Positions 1 through 6,067 of a DNA stretch of 7,039 bases are shown here, piece by piece. The DNA comes from an uncultured Clostridia bacterium. Lineage in GTDB: Bacteria > Bacillota > Clostridia > Peptostreptococcales > Anaerovoracaceae. The stretch lies in contig CALFUG010000108.1 of the NCBI GenBank assembly GCA_937928455.1, positions 1 to 7,039 on the forward strand, in the 5' to 3' direction. The notes beneath the pieces are model-generated. The model had not been told where the DNA came from and did no database searches. It saw only the letters and a program-made list of their open reading frames with translations. The position numbers were made by a program, and so were the translations under genes. The number at the start of each line of letters is the position of its first letter. Position 1 is the first letter of the stretch.

Positions 1-1016
1 CCTTCAATAAAATCATTGGAGAAAATCAAGATTTACAGAGAACCATTCAATATGCAAAAAAGATTTCCGACAGCCGTTCCAATGTGTTGATTACCGGGGA
101 AAGTGGCACGGGCAAAGAACTTTTTGCCCAGGCCATCCATAATTATAGTGACCGTAGGGAAGAACCTTTTGTGGCCCTGAATTGTGGAGCCATACCGAGA
201 AATCTTATCGAATCAGAGTTGTTTGGATACGAAGGAGGCGCCTTTACCGGTTCGAAAAGTTCCGGGCAAATGGGTAAGTTCCAAATAGCGGAAGGGGGAA
301 CCATCTTCTTGGATGAAATTGGCGAGATGCCCCTGGATATGCAAATCGGACTTCTTCGAGTATTGGAAGAAGGGGTTATGCGTCGTGTGGGAAGCAACAA
401 AGAAATTGTGGTAGACGTGCGAGTGATTTCAGCTACCAACAAGGATTTGAGAGTAGAAATTGCAGAAGGAAATTTTCGAAAAGATCTTTATTATCGGTTA
501 AATGTACTGCCGGTGCATTTGATGCCCATCCGAGAGAGAAAATCTGACATTCCTTTGTTGACAGACTTCTTTATGGAGCGAATTTCAAAAAGACTGAACA
601 AGAAAAAAGTAGAAATCAAAGAAGCAGATATGGAAATTATGATGCAATATGATTGGCCGGGCAACGTGAGAGAATTGGAGAATTTCATAGAGCTCACTGT
701 GAATACCGGGTCCATGCCGGATCGCATTTTGAAGAGTTCCCCTATTTTAAAGGATCAAGTTAACCAGCCGAGTTTGCGGAGAAGTGGAGTTTCTGGCAGT
801 GACGGATTGGGAGTACATTACTTGGAGGGAAAGCCAATTCTGCGTTTAGAGGATATGGAGTGTGCACATATTTTAAAAATTATCGGAATCCATGGTGGAA
901 ATATTACAAAATCTGCACAAGCTCTAGGAATCGGCAGGAATACTTTGTATCGAAAACTGGAGCATTATGGAATTGACAGTTCCGAAATAGAACAATGTTC
1001 CAAAATAGAACAGTAA
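1..1016 (+). CDS. Sigma-54-dependent transcriptional activator (enhancer-binding protein), 5'-truncated
   Basis: This is the C-terminal part of a bacterial enhancer-binding protein that uses ATP to remodel sigma-54 RNA polymerase. The reading frame is open from base 3 and already encodes AAA+ sequence (FNKIIGENQDLQ...), so the true start and any N-terminal sensor domain lie before the window. Visible in order are Walker A (GESGTGKE, about 90-125), a sigma-54 contact loop reading GAFTGS instead of the usual GAFTGA, Walker B (GTIFLDEIGE), sensor I (ISATNKDL), the arginine-finger region (FRKDLYYRLNV) and sensor II (WPGNVRELEN). A Fis-type helix-turn-helix closes the protein (GGNITKSAQALGIGRNTLYR). 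It ends with a near-duplicated tail, SEIEQ then SKIEQ, which reflects a DNA repeat that may be its own binding site. The gene ends about 90 bases before a sigma-54 promoter, so it most likely activates the operon downstream. The family call is very secure; the signal sensed cannot be seen. Confidence 0.95.
   Translation, partial: FNKIIGENQDLQRTIQYAKKISDSRSNVLITGESGTGKELFAQAIHNYSDRREEPFVALNCGAIPRNLIESELFGYEGGAFTGSKSSGQMGKFQIAEGGTIFLDEIGEMPLDMQIGLLRVLEEGVMRRVGSNKEIVVDVRVISATNKDLRVEIAEGNFRKDLYYRLNVLPVHLMPIRERKSDIPLLTDFFMERISKRLNKKKVEIKEADMEIMMQYDWPGNVRELENFIELTVNTGSMPDRILKSSPILKDQVNQPSLRRSGVSGSDGLGVHYLEGKPILRLEDMECAHILKIIGIHGGNITKSAQALGIGRNTLYRKLEHYGIDSSEIEQCSKIEQ
979..1012. promoter_or_regulatory. 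Tandem inverted-repeat sites, probable upstream activating sequence for the sigma-54 activator
   Basis: Two copies of GTTCC(G/A)AAATAGAACA lie at 979-994 and 997-1012, matching at 15 of 16 bases with an 18-base period. Each copy is itself an inverted repeat (GTTC...GAAC). A degenerate third copy (TTCGAAATATGA) may lie at 1021-1032, and GGAACGTGTT at 1041-1050 is a possible further half-site. They sit about 120-155 bases upstream of the predicted transcription start, a usual distance for enhancer sites of NtrC-type activators. They overlap the last codons of the activator gene. The repeat is seen directly; binding by the adjacent activator is inferred. Confidence 0.6.
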
Positions 1017-1075
1017 ATTCTTCGAAATATGATCCATAACGGAACGTGTTTTTGGGGGCCTATGGAAATACAAGG

Positions 1076-1104
1076 AAAAACTCTTGCAATGCAAGGGTTT
1101 TTTT
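1076..1104 (+). terminator. Rho-independent terminator of the activator gene
   Basis: CTCTTGC (1081-1087) pairs with GCAAGGG (1091-1097) across an AAT loop, with one T-G wobble. The stem is followed by seven T residues (1098-1104) and preceded by five A residues (1076-1080), so it could work in either direction. It ends the activator transcript 60 bases after the stop codon and lies three bases before the sigma-54 promoter, separating the regulator from the operon. Confidence 0.8.
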
Positions 1105-1107
1105 ATT

Positions 1108-1123
1108 TGGCACGAATTTTGCC
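1108..1123 (+). promoter_or_regulatory. Sigma-54 (-24/-12) promoter of the AOR operon
   Basis: TGGCACG-AATT-TTGCC matches the sigma-54 consensus TGGCACG-N4-TTGCW except at the last base. The invariant GG (1109-1110) and GC (1121-1122) are exactly ten bases apart. The predicted transcription start is about 1133-1135, giving a 5' leader of about 75 bases before the first gene. The promoter lies within a perfect dyad, TTGGCA (1107-1112) and TGCCAA (1120-1125). It sits directly downstream of an enhancer-binding protein gene, as expected for this promoter class. Confidence 0.92.
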
Positions 1124-1173
1124 AATACTTTGATAATGTAAGAGAGTGCAGTTAGCGGTGGATGTTTGTGAAA

Positions 1174-1208
1174 AAGGAGGTGAAGGTTGGTTATTACCGA
1201 CCGATTAA
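1174..1208 (+). promoter_or_regulatory. Split ribosome binding site: perfect SD, hairpin, then GTG start; possible 9-codon leader ORF
   Basis: AAGGAGGTGA (1174-1183) is a near-perfect anti-SD complement, yet the GTG start of the first gene is 25 bases beyond it, and an in-frame TAA at 1206-1208 rules out any earlier start. Between them, GGTTGGT (1185-1191) can pair with ACCGACC (1196-1202) in a 7-bp stem with a 4-base loop and one T-G wobble. If this folds, the SD core comes to about 10 unpaired bases from GTG. Alternatively the SD serves a TTG at 1187 in another frame (MVITDRLSE, stop 1214-1216), which overlaps the GTG and could couple translation. The sequence does not decide between the two. 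Confidence 0.55.
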
Positions 1209-1679
1209 GTGAGTAAAACATTAGTGTTGAAGCCCGAAAAGTGTATAAGCTGTCGAACCTGTGAGCTGATATGCTCCTTTACAAGGGCAGAGGAGTTTAG
1301 CCCTCAGCTTTCGGCAGTATCGGTAATTCATTACGACAAGGCTATGATTAGTGTGCCCATTATGTGTACCCAATGCGAGGATGCTCCTTGCATGAGAGTT
1401 TGTCCGGTTCAGGCGATTTATGAGAATGAAGATGGGACAAAAATCATTGATTACAAGAAGTGTATAGGTTGTAAAATGTGCATTTCCGCCTGTCCTTTGG
1501 GTAACATGGCTTTTGACGGGAAAGCGGTATTTAAGTGTGATCTCTGTGGCGGAGATCCTCAGTGTGCTAGGTTTTGCCCCTCCGGTGCCATCGAGTACAA
1601 AGAAGCCAATCCCTCTTCATTAGTGAAGAGGAAGGATTTGGCTGAAAAATTCAAAGAAGTATTTGGGGAGGAGGTGTAA
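1209..1679 (+). CDS. Four-[4Fe-4S] ferredoxin-like electron-transfer subunit of the AOR (WorS/AorB/CooF-like)
   Basis: This 156-residue cytoplasmic polyferredoxin probably accepts electrons from the AOR subunit encoded next and passes them to the NuoEFG-like module. Sixteen cysteines form four cluster motifs: C12/C15/C18/C22 (CISCRTCELIC), C53/C56/C61/C65 (CTQCEDAPCMRVCP), C85/C88/C91/C95 (CIGCKMCISACP) and C110/C113/C119/C123 (CDLCGGDPQCARFCP). The MSKTLVLKPEKC opening is typical of the HycB/CooF/AorB family. The GTG start at 1209 is the first possible one because TAA immediately precedes it; its SD is unusually distant. There is no signal peptide. The gene is first in the sigma-54-driven operon and its stop is three bases from the AOR start, whose SD lies in its last codons. 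A similar protein could serve another oxidoreductase, but position points to the AOR. Confidence 0.92.
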   Translation: MSKTLVLKPEKCISCRTCELICSFTRAEEFSPQLSAVSVIHYDKAMISVPIMCTQCEDAPCMRVCPVQAIYENEDGTKIIDYKKCIGCKMCISACPLGNMAFDGKAVFKCDLCGGDPQCARFCPSGAIEYKEANPSSLVKRKDLAEKFKEVFGEEV

Positions 1680-1682
1680 AAC

Positions 1683-3485
1683 ATGTATGGTTTGATTGGA
1701 AAAATGTTAAGGGTAAATTTAACGGAAGGGACCGTAGCGGAAGAGTATCTGAGTGACGTTCTAGTGAAAAAATATTTGGGAGGTCGAGGTCTCGGCACGA
1801 AGATATATGTGGATGAGGTAGACAAGGACACCGATGCGTTTGCCCCGGAAAATAAGTTGATTTTGATGACAGGTCCTTTAACAGGTACGTTTGCAACCAG
1901 CGCTGGTCGCTTAATGTGGATTACAAAAGCTCCCTTGACCGGAACCATTGGATGTGCCAATTCCGGAGGTGAATTTGGGCCGGAATTAAAATATGCAGGG
2001 TTTGATGGAGTGATATTCGAAGGAAAGTCGGAGAAGCCGGTGTACCTTTATGTGAAAGACGGAAAAGGGGAATTACGATCCGCAGAGGAGTTGTGGGGAC
2101 AGTCTGTATTTGTCACCACCGACAAGCTGATTGAGGAGACGGATCCGGATGCTCGTGTATGTTGTATCGGTCCTGCAGGTGAGAACAAGGTGTTGTTTGC
2201 GGGAATCATGAACGAAAAAAATCGAGCAGCAGGGCGAGGAGGTCTGGGTGCCGTTATGGGATCTAAAAACCTGAAAGCCGTAGTGGCTCGTGGAACTGGC
2301 AGCATAAAGGTTGCAGACAAAGAAGGTTTCTTGGCGGCTTGCATAGATGCTCGTAAGAAGTTGAAAGAAAATCCGGTAACGGGGGCCGGTTTGGGCGCCT
2401 ATGGAACAGAAATATTGGTGAATATCATCAATGCTTCCGGGGGTCTTCCCAAGCATAATTGGAGAGACGGAGCGGTGGATCCCGACGCGGATCAAATATC
2501 CGGTGAAACCCTGGTAGAAAAGTACTTGGTTCGAAATAAGGGCTGCTTTGGTTGTTCCATGGCTTGTGGCCGAGTGACCAAAATCAAAGACGGACCCTAT
2601 AAATCCGCGGGAGAGGGACCGGAATATGAGGCCGCTTGGGCATTGGGATCTTCTTGTGGAATCCATGATCTGGCGGCTATCTGCAGAGTCAATTTCTTGT
2701 GTAACGAATATGGTATGGATCCCATCACATTGGGTTCTACTTTTGCCTGTGCCATGGAAATGTTTGATAAAGGGCTGTTAACCAAGGAGGAAATGGGCGG
2801 TAACTTAGCCTTCGGAAATGCAGATGCCATTGTAGAGTTTGCGACGAAAACGGCTCTTCGGGAAGGCTTTGGAGACAAGTTGGCGGAGGGTTCCTACCGC
2901 ATGGCCGAGAGCTACGGAGTTCCCGAATTGTCCATGTCGGTGAAGAAACAGGAAATGCCAGCCTATGATGGACGTAGTCTTCAGGGTATGGGTTTGGAGT
3001 ATGCCACATCCAATCGAGGGGGTTGTCATGTGAGAGGCTATCTGACATCTCCAGAAATTTTGGGCATTCCTATGAAATTAGATCCATTGGTTACCGATGG
3101 TAAGGCAGAGATGTTGAAGATTTTTCAGGATTTGACGGCGGTGGTAGATTCGGTCGGTATTTGTTTATTCACTACCTTTGGAATCGGACTTGCTGAAATT
3201 GGAAACATGGTAAGAACAGCTACCGGTTGGGATATGACCGATGAAGAGTTGCTGGCTACCGGAGATCGAATCTGGAATATGGAAAAGCTCTATAATTTAA
3301 GTCAGGGATTTACTCGGGCAGATGACAATTTACCTCCTAGATTATTGACGGAGCCCCTTCCGGAAGGACCGGCCAAGGGCAAAGTTTGTGAGTTGGATGT
3401 GATGCTGGAAGAGTATTATCGCCTCAGAGGATGGAACGAAAAGAGCATACCTACGAAGGAGAAGCTGTCTGAATTGGGGTTGTAG
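1683..3485 (+). CDS. aor: Tungsten-containing aldehyde:ferredoxin oxidoreductase, catalytic subunit
   Basis: The enzyme oxidises aldehydes to carboxylic acids, or runs in reverse, at a tungsten bis-pyranopterin centre in the cytoplasm, releasing low-potential electrons. The 600-residue protein matches the family's usual length and begins in the family style (MYGLIGKMLRVNL). The single [4Fe-4S] cluster is bound by C288, C291 and C295 (CFGCSMACG) and C494 (VGICLFTTFG). Other recognisable family blocks are GPLTGT (64-69), ANSGG and ELKYAG (92-106), GPAGEN (163-168), RAAGRGGLGAVMGSKNLKA (181-199), EGPEYE near 311 with the glutamate linked to the active site, and RGGCH near 445-449 with the matching histidine. 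The sequence closely resembles what I recall of Pyrococcus furiosus AOR, closer than to the GOR or FOR branches. SD AGGAGGTG (1669-1676) is well placed. The neighbours make it the catalytic subunit of an NAD(P)-linked complex. Substrate range cannot be read from sequence. Confidence 0.97.
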   Translation: MYGLIGKMLRVNLTEGTVAEEYLSDVLVKKYLGGRGLGTKIYVDEVDKDTDAFAPENKLILMTGPLTGTFATSAGRLMWITKAPLTGTIGCANSGGEFGPELKYAGFDGVIFEGKSEKPVYLYVKDGKGELRSAEELWGQSVFVTTDKLIEETDPDARVCCIGPAGENKVLFAGIMNEKNRAAGRGGLGAVMGSKNLKAVVARGTGSIKVADKEGFLAACIDARKKLKENPVTGAGLGAYGTEILVNIINASGGLPKHNWRDGAVDPDADQISGETLVEKYLVRNKGCFGCSMACGRVTKIKDGPYKSAGEGPEYEAAWALGSSCGIHDLAAICRVNFLCNEYGMDPITLGSTFACAMEMFDKGLLTKEEMGGNLAFGNADAIVEFATKTALREGFGDKLAEGSYRMAESYGVPELSMSVKKQEMPAYDGRSLQGMGLEYATSNRGGCHVRGYLTSPEILGIPMKLDPLVTDGKAEMLKIFQDLTAVVDSVGICLFTTFGIGLAEIGNMVRTATGWDMTDEELLATGDRIWNMEKLYNLSQGFTRADDNLPPRLLTEPLPEGPAKGKVCELDVMLEEYYRLRGWNEKSIPTKEKLSELGL

Positions 3486-3486
3486 T

Positions 3487-3765
3487 ATGATTGTTCGATA
3501 TTTTGCGTATTACAGAAATGACACGGGTCTCAAGGAGGAAAAACTCCTCCTTGAGCCCTTGACGGCTTTGGAGCTTCTTGGAAAGCTAAGTGAGCAGTAT
3601 GGGGAGACCATGAGAAAGCAATGGTTATCCCCGGATGGGAAAGACATTCACCCCGATGTGATTTTTTTAATCGACGGGAGAAACATTGACTTTGTGGACG
3701 GTAAAAACTCCTTGGTTCAGAAAGATGCCGTGGTATCATTATTCCCCCGAATAGCCGGTGGATGA
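3487..3765 (+). CDS. MoaD/ThiS-family sulfur carrier protein dedicated to the AOR cofactor
   Basis: This 92-residue protein has the size and features of the beta-grasp MoaD family. A hydrophobic first strand (MIVRYFAYYRN) opens it, VIFLIDGRNIDF lies mid-protein, and it ends with VVSLFPRIAGG. The terminal Gly-Gly is adenylated and thiocarboxylated in this family so that it can donate sulfur to the pterin dithiolene. The start follows the AOR stop by one base with only a weak SD, so translation is probably coupled to AOR. Such genes often accompany AOR-family enzymes, suggesting a tungstopterin-specific carrier separate from the housekeeping MoaD. A ThiS role is possible but unlikely in this setting. 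A strong hairpin lies in codons 14-24. Confidence 0.88.
   Translation: MIVRYFAYYRNDTGLKEEKLLLEPLTALELLGKLSEQYGETMRKQWLSPDGKDIHPDVIFLIDGRNIDFVDGKNSLVQKDAVVSLFPRIAGG
3525..3558 (+). repeat. Strong intragenic RNA hairpin inside the MoaD-like gene
   Basis: CTCAAGGAGGA (3529-3539) and TCCTCCTTGAG (3545-3555) form a perfect 11-bp stem with an AAAAC loop. GGG (3525-3527) and CCC (3556-3558) extend it to 14 bp across one bulged T. No T-run follows, so it is not a standard terminator. It sits between the AOR gene and the NuoEFG-like genes and buries an SD-like AAGGAGGA. Possible roles are transcript processing, 3'-end protection of the upstream genes, or slowing translation; none is shown by the sequence. 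Confidence 0.6.
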
Positions 3766-3798
3766 TTTGGAGTTGTTATAGGGAAACGGAAAGAAGGG

Positions 3799-4287
3799 AT
3801 GGAATTGGAAGAAGAAAACAAGAAGGGAATCCAAGAACTATTAGACGGCTACCCTCAAGAACAACGGCATGCCTTGGCTATATTGCAGAGTGTCCAGAAG
3901 GAGTACGGTTTCATATCGGCCAACAGTTTGATGGCCATCTCCCAGTATTTGGGGACACCTGTATCGGAGCTTTTTTCCATTGCAACCTTTTATAAAGCAT
4001 TAAGTCTTAAGAAAAAGGGGAAGATTGTCATCAAAGTATGTGATGGAACGGCCTGCCATATCCGGGGAAGTGCTCAGATATTGGAAGAGTGTAAAAGAGC
4101 CTTACTAATTAACGAAGGGGAGACTACACCCGATGGGTTGTTTTCTATTGAAGTGGTAAACTGTGTGGGATCTTGTGCAATGGCCCCCGTGGTAATCTGT
4201 GGAGAGGAATACCATGGCAATGTTCAAATCGGACAAGCCGATGAGATCATTGACCAAGCGAAAAAGGAGGTGGAGAACCATGAGTAA
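3799..4287 (+). CDS. nuoE-like: NuoE-like [2Fe-2S] thioredoxin-fold subunit (BfuC/HydC/HymA-like)
   Basis: This 162-residue protein is the small subunit of the flavin module, related to the 24-kDa subunit of complex I and to HydC of bifurcating hydrogenases. An N-terminal helical region (about 1-65, including LAILQSVQKEYGFIS and ELFSIATFYKAL) is followed by a thioredoxin-like [2Fe-2S] domain. The cluster ligands are C81 and C86 (CDGTACHIRG) and C122 and C126 (NCVGSCAMAPVV), the canonical Cx4C...Cx3C pattern. The ATG at 3799 fits the usual N-terminus; its SD is weak (AAGAAGGG, almost touching the start), so coupling to the upstream gene 33 bases away is plausible. It overlaps the NuoF-like gene by eight bases. 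Its partner is that flavin subunit, and in bifurcating relatives the cluster is thought to help electron flow near the FMN. Confidence 0.94.
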   Translation: MELEEENKKGIQELLDGYPQEQRHALAILQSVQKEYGFISANSLMAISQYLGTPVSELFSIATFYKALSLKKKGKIVIKVCDGTACHIRGSAQILEECKRALLINEGETTPDGLFSIEVVNCVGSCAMAPVVICGEEYHGNVQIGQADEIIDQAKKEVENHE

Positions 4288-6055
4288 GGAAATTCTGGTT
4301 TGTTGCGGAACCGGATGCCTTGCCAAAGGATCCCAATTCGTGGTAGATGAGTTCCGAGAAAAGCTGGGAGAAAGAAAAGATATTAGGGTTATCTCGGATG
4401 TCAAGAAGGTGGGATGTAACGGATTTTGCGAAAACGGACCCATCGTCACCATTCTTCCAGACCACATTACCTATTACAAAGTATCCCCGAAGGATGTGGA
4501 AGAAATTTTAGACAGCTTAGAAGACACTCCGGTAGAGCGACTCTTATACCAAGATGACCAGGGTAAGAGGGTGCGATCTCGAGAAGAGAATCCATTCTAT
4601 GCGCCACAACATAAAATCGCTTTGCGGCATACCGGCATGATTGACCCGGGAAATATTGAAGAATACATAAAAGCCGGTGGTTATATTGGACTACAGAATG
4701 CGCTAGAAGCTTCTCAGGATGCAGTGATTCGTCAGGTAGAAATCAGCGGAATCAGAGGCCGAGGCGGTGGCGGTTTCCCCACCGGTAAAAAGTGGAGATC
4801 CTGTTTGGAAGTTTCTTCCGATATGAAATATATGTTGTGCAATGGAGATGAGGGAGATCCCGGCGCTTTTATGGATCGAAGCATTATGGAGGGGGACCCC
4901 CATAGCGTACTGGAAGGCCTGATTATTGGCGCATATGCCATAGGGTCTCGGCAAGGATATCTATACATCCGGGATGAATATGGATTGGCTTTGCATCATA
5001 TGCAACGAGCCATCGATGATGCCAGAAAGAAAGGATTCCTGGGGAAGAATATTTTGGGTAGCGACTTCGATTTTGACTGTGAAATCGTTCGAGGTGGTGG
5101 TGCATTTGTGTGTGGAGAGTCTTCGGCATTGATGGCATCCATTGAAGGAAAAGTAGGAGAGCCTCGTGTAAAATATATACGCTCTGTGGTAAAGGGTCTT
5201 TTTGACCAACCCACTGTTTTGAATAACGTGGAAACTTTAGCCAATATTCCCTATATCCTAACCCATGGAGGAGAAACCTTTGCGAAGATGGGAACCAAGG
5301 GTAGTAAGGGCACCAAGGTGTTCTCCTTGGTGGGTAAAGTCAATCGAACCGGATTGGTAGAAGTCCCCATGGGAATTACCCTACGAGAGTTGGTATACCA
5401 AATCGGCGGTGGGATTCCAGCTGGCAAGGCCTTCAAGGCAGTTCAAACCGGAGGACCTTCCGGGGGGTGTATCCCGGAAAGCCTGCTGGATTTGCCCATT
5501 GATTTTGATACATTAAAAGAGAAGGGGTCCATGATGGGTAGCGGGGGGATCATCGTGATGGATGAAACCACTTGTATGGTAGACTTGGCCAGATATTACG
5601 TAAAATTTTTGTCGGAGGAATCTTGTGGGAAGTGCACCCCCTGTCGGGAGGGCCTTCGTCATATGCTGGACATTCTGGCTAGAATTTGCGAAGGCAAAGG
5701 GGAGCTGGAAGATTTGGATTTGTTGGAAGAACTGGCAATAACGGCTACTCAGGCATCCCTGTGTGAATTGGGGAGAACGGCCGCAAATCCCGTACTATCC
5801 ACCTTACACTATTTTCGAGATGAGTATGAGGAACATATTGTGCAAAAACGGTGCCCTGCCGGTGCATGTAAAGAATTGATCCGATTTACCATCCTGGAGG
5901 AAGCCTGTAAGGGATGTGGAATTTGCGCCAAGCATTGTCCAACTTCTGCTATCACGGGAGAACTTAAGAAACCGTATACCATCCATCAAGATGTTTGTAT
6001 TCGGTGTGGGAATTGCAAGGTGAAGTGCCCCTTTGGGGCCATTCACGTGGAGTAG
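4280..6055 (+). CDS. nuoF-like: NuoF-like FMN/NAD(P)-binding subunit with extra Fe-S domains (BfuB/HydB/HymB-like)
   Basis: This 591-residue flavin subunit exchanges electrons with NAD(P)(H). In order it has an N-terminal thioredoxin-like [2Fe-2S] domain (C8, C13, C46, C50), the FMN/nucleotide core with GIRGRGGGGFPTGKKW (157-172) and CNGDEGDPGAFMDR (187-200), GGGAFVCGESSALM (272-285), an N3-type [4Fe-4S] site (C449, C452, C455 in ESCGKCTPC, plus C495), and a C-terminal two-[4Fe-4S] ferredoxin domain (C543/546/549/553 and C573/576/579/583). Both terminal domains are absent from plain complex I NuoF but typical of HydB/BfuB-type subunits. The ATG at 4280 is preferred over an in-frame ATG at 4199 because AAGGAGGTG (4264-4272) precedes it and the protein then begins as the family does. 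The nucleotide site carries CGESS instead of CGEET, which may affect NADH/NADPH choice. Confidence 0.96.
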   Translation: MSKEILVCCGTGCLAKGSQFVVDEFREKLGERKDIRVISDVKKVGCNGFCENGPIVTILPDHITYYKVSPKDVEEILDSLEDTPVERLLYQDDQGKRVRSREENPFYAPQHKIALRHTGMIDPGNIEEYIKAGGYIGLQNALEASQDAVIRQVEISGIRGRGGGGFPTGKKWRSCLEVSSDMKYMLCNGDEGDPGAFMDRSIMEGDPHSVLEGLIIGAYAIGSRQGYLYIRDEYGLALHHMQRAIDDARKKGFLGKNILGSDFDFDCEIVRGGGAFVCGESSALMASIEGKVGEPRVKYIRSVVKGLFDQPTVLNNVETLANIPYILTHGGETFAKMGTKGSKGTKVFSLVGKVNRTGLVEVPMGITLRELVYQIGGGIPAGKAFKAVQTGGPSGGCIPESLLDLPIDFDTLKEKGSMMGSGGIIVMDETTCMVDLARYYVKFLSEESCGKCTPCREGLRHMLDILARICEGKGELEDLDLLEELAITATQASLCELGRTAANPVLSTLHYFRDEYEEHIVQKRCPAGACKELIRFTILEEACKGCGICAKHCPTSAITGELKKPYTIHQDVCIRCGNCKVKCPFGAIHVE

Positions 6056-6067
6056 GGAGGTGTTTTC

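Noticed and set aside
84..92. GTG at 84 as the start of the sigma-54 activator gene
   Set aside because: The same frame is open upstream to the window edge and encodes typical AAA+ sequence (FNKIIGENQDLQ), and a start at 84 would begin just before Walker A. The gene is truncated by the window, not short.
1612..1631. CCTCTTCA/TGAAGAGG hairpin near the end of the ferredoxin gene
   Set aside because: An 8-bp stem with a short loop is roughly expected once by chance in 7 kb, it has no U-tract, and it lies inside coding sequence.
3762..3995. 77-codon open frame overlapping the end of the MoaD-like gene and the start of the NuoE-like gene
   Set aside because: It lies in a different frame over clear NuoE-like coding sequence, has no recognisable domain and an arginine-rich composition typical of a shadow frame.
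4199..4279. In-frame ATG at 4199 as the start of the NuoF-like gene
   Set aside because: It would overlap the NuoE-like gene by 89 bases and add 27 unrelated residues. The ATG at 4280 has a near-perfect SD and gives the family N-terminus.
5311..5332. CACCAAGG/CCTTGGTG hairpin within the NuoF-like gene
   Set aside because: Again an 8-bp stem inside coding sequence with no tail or positional meaning; chance is sufficient.
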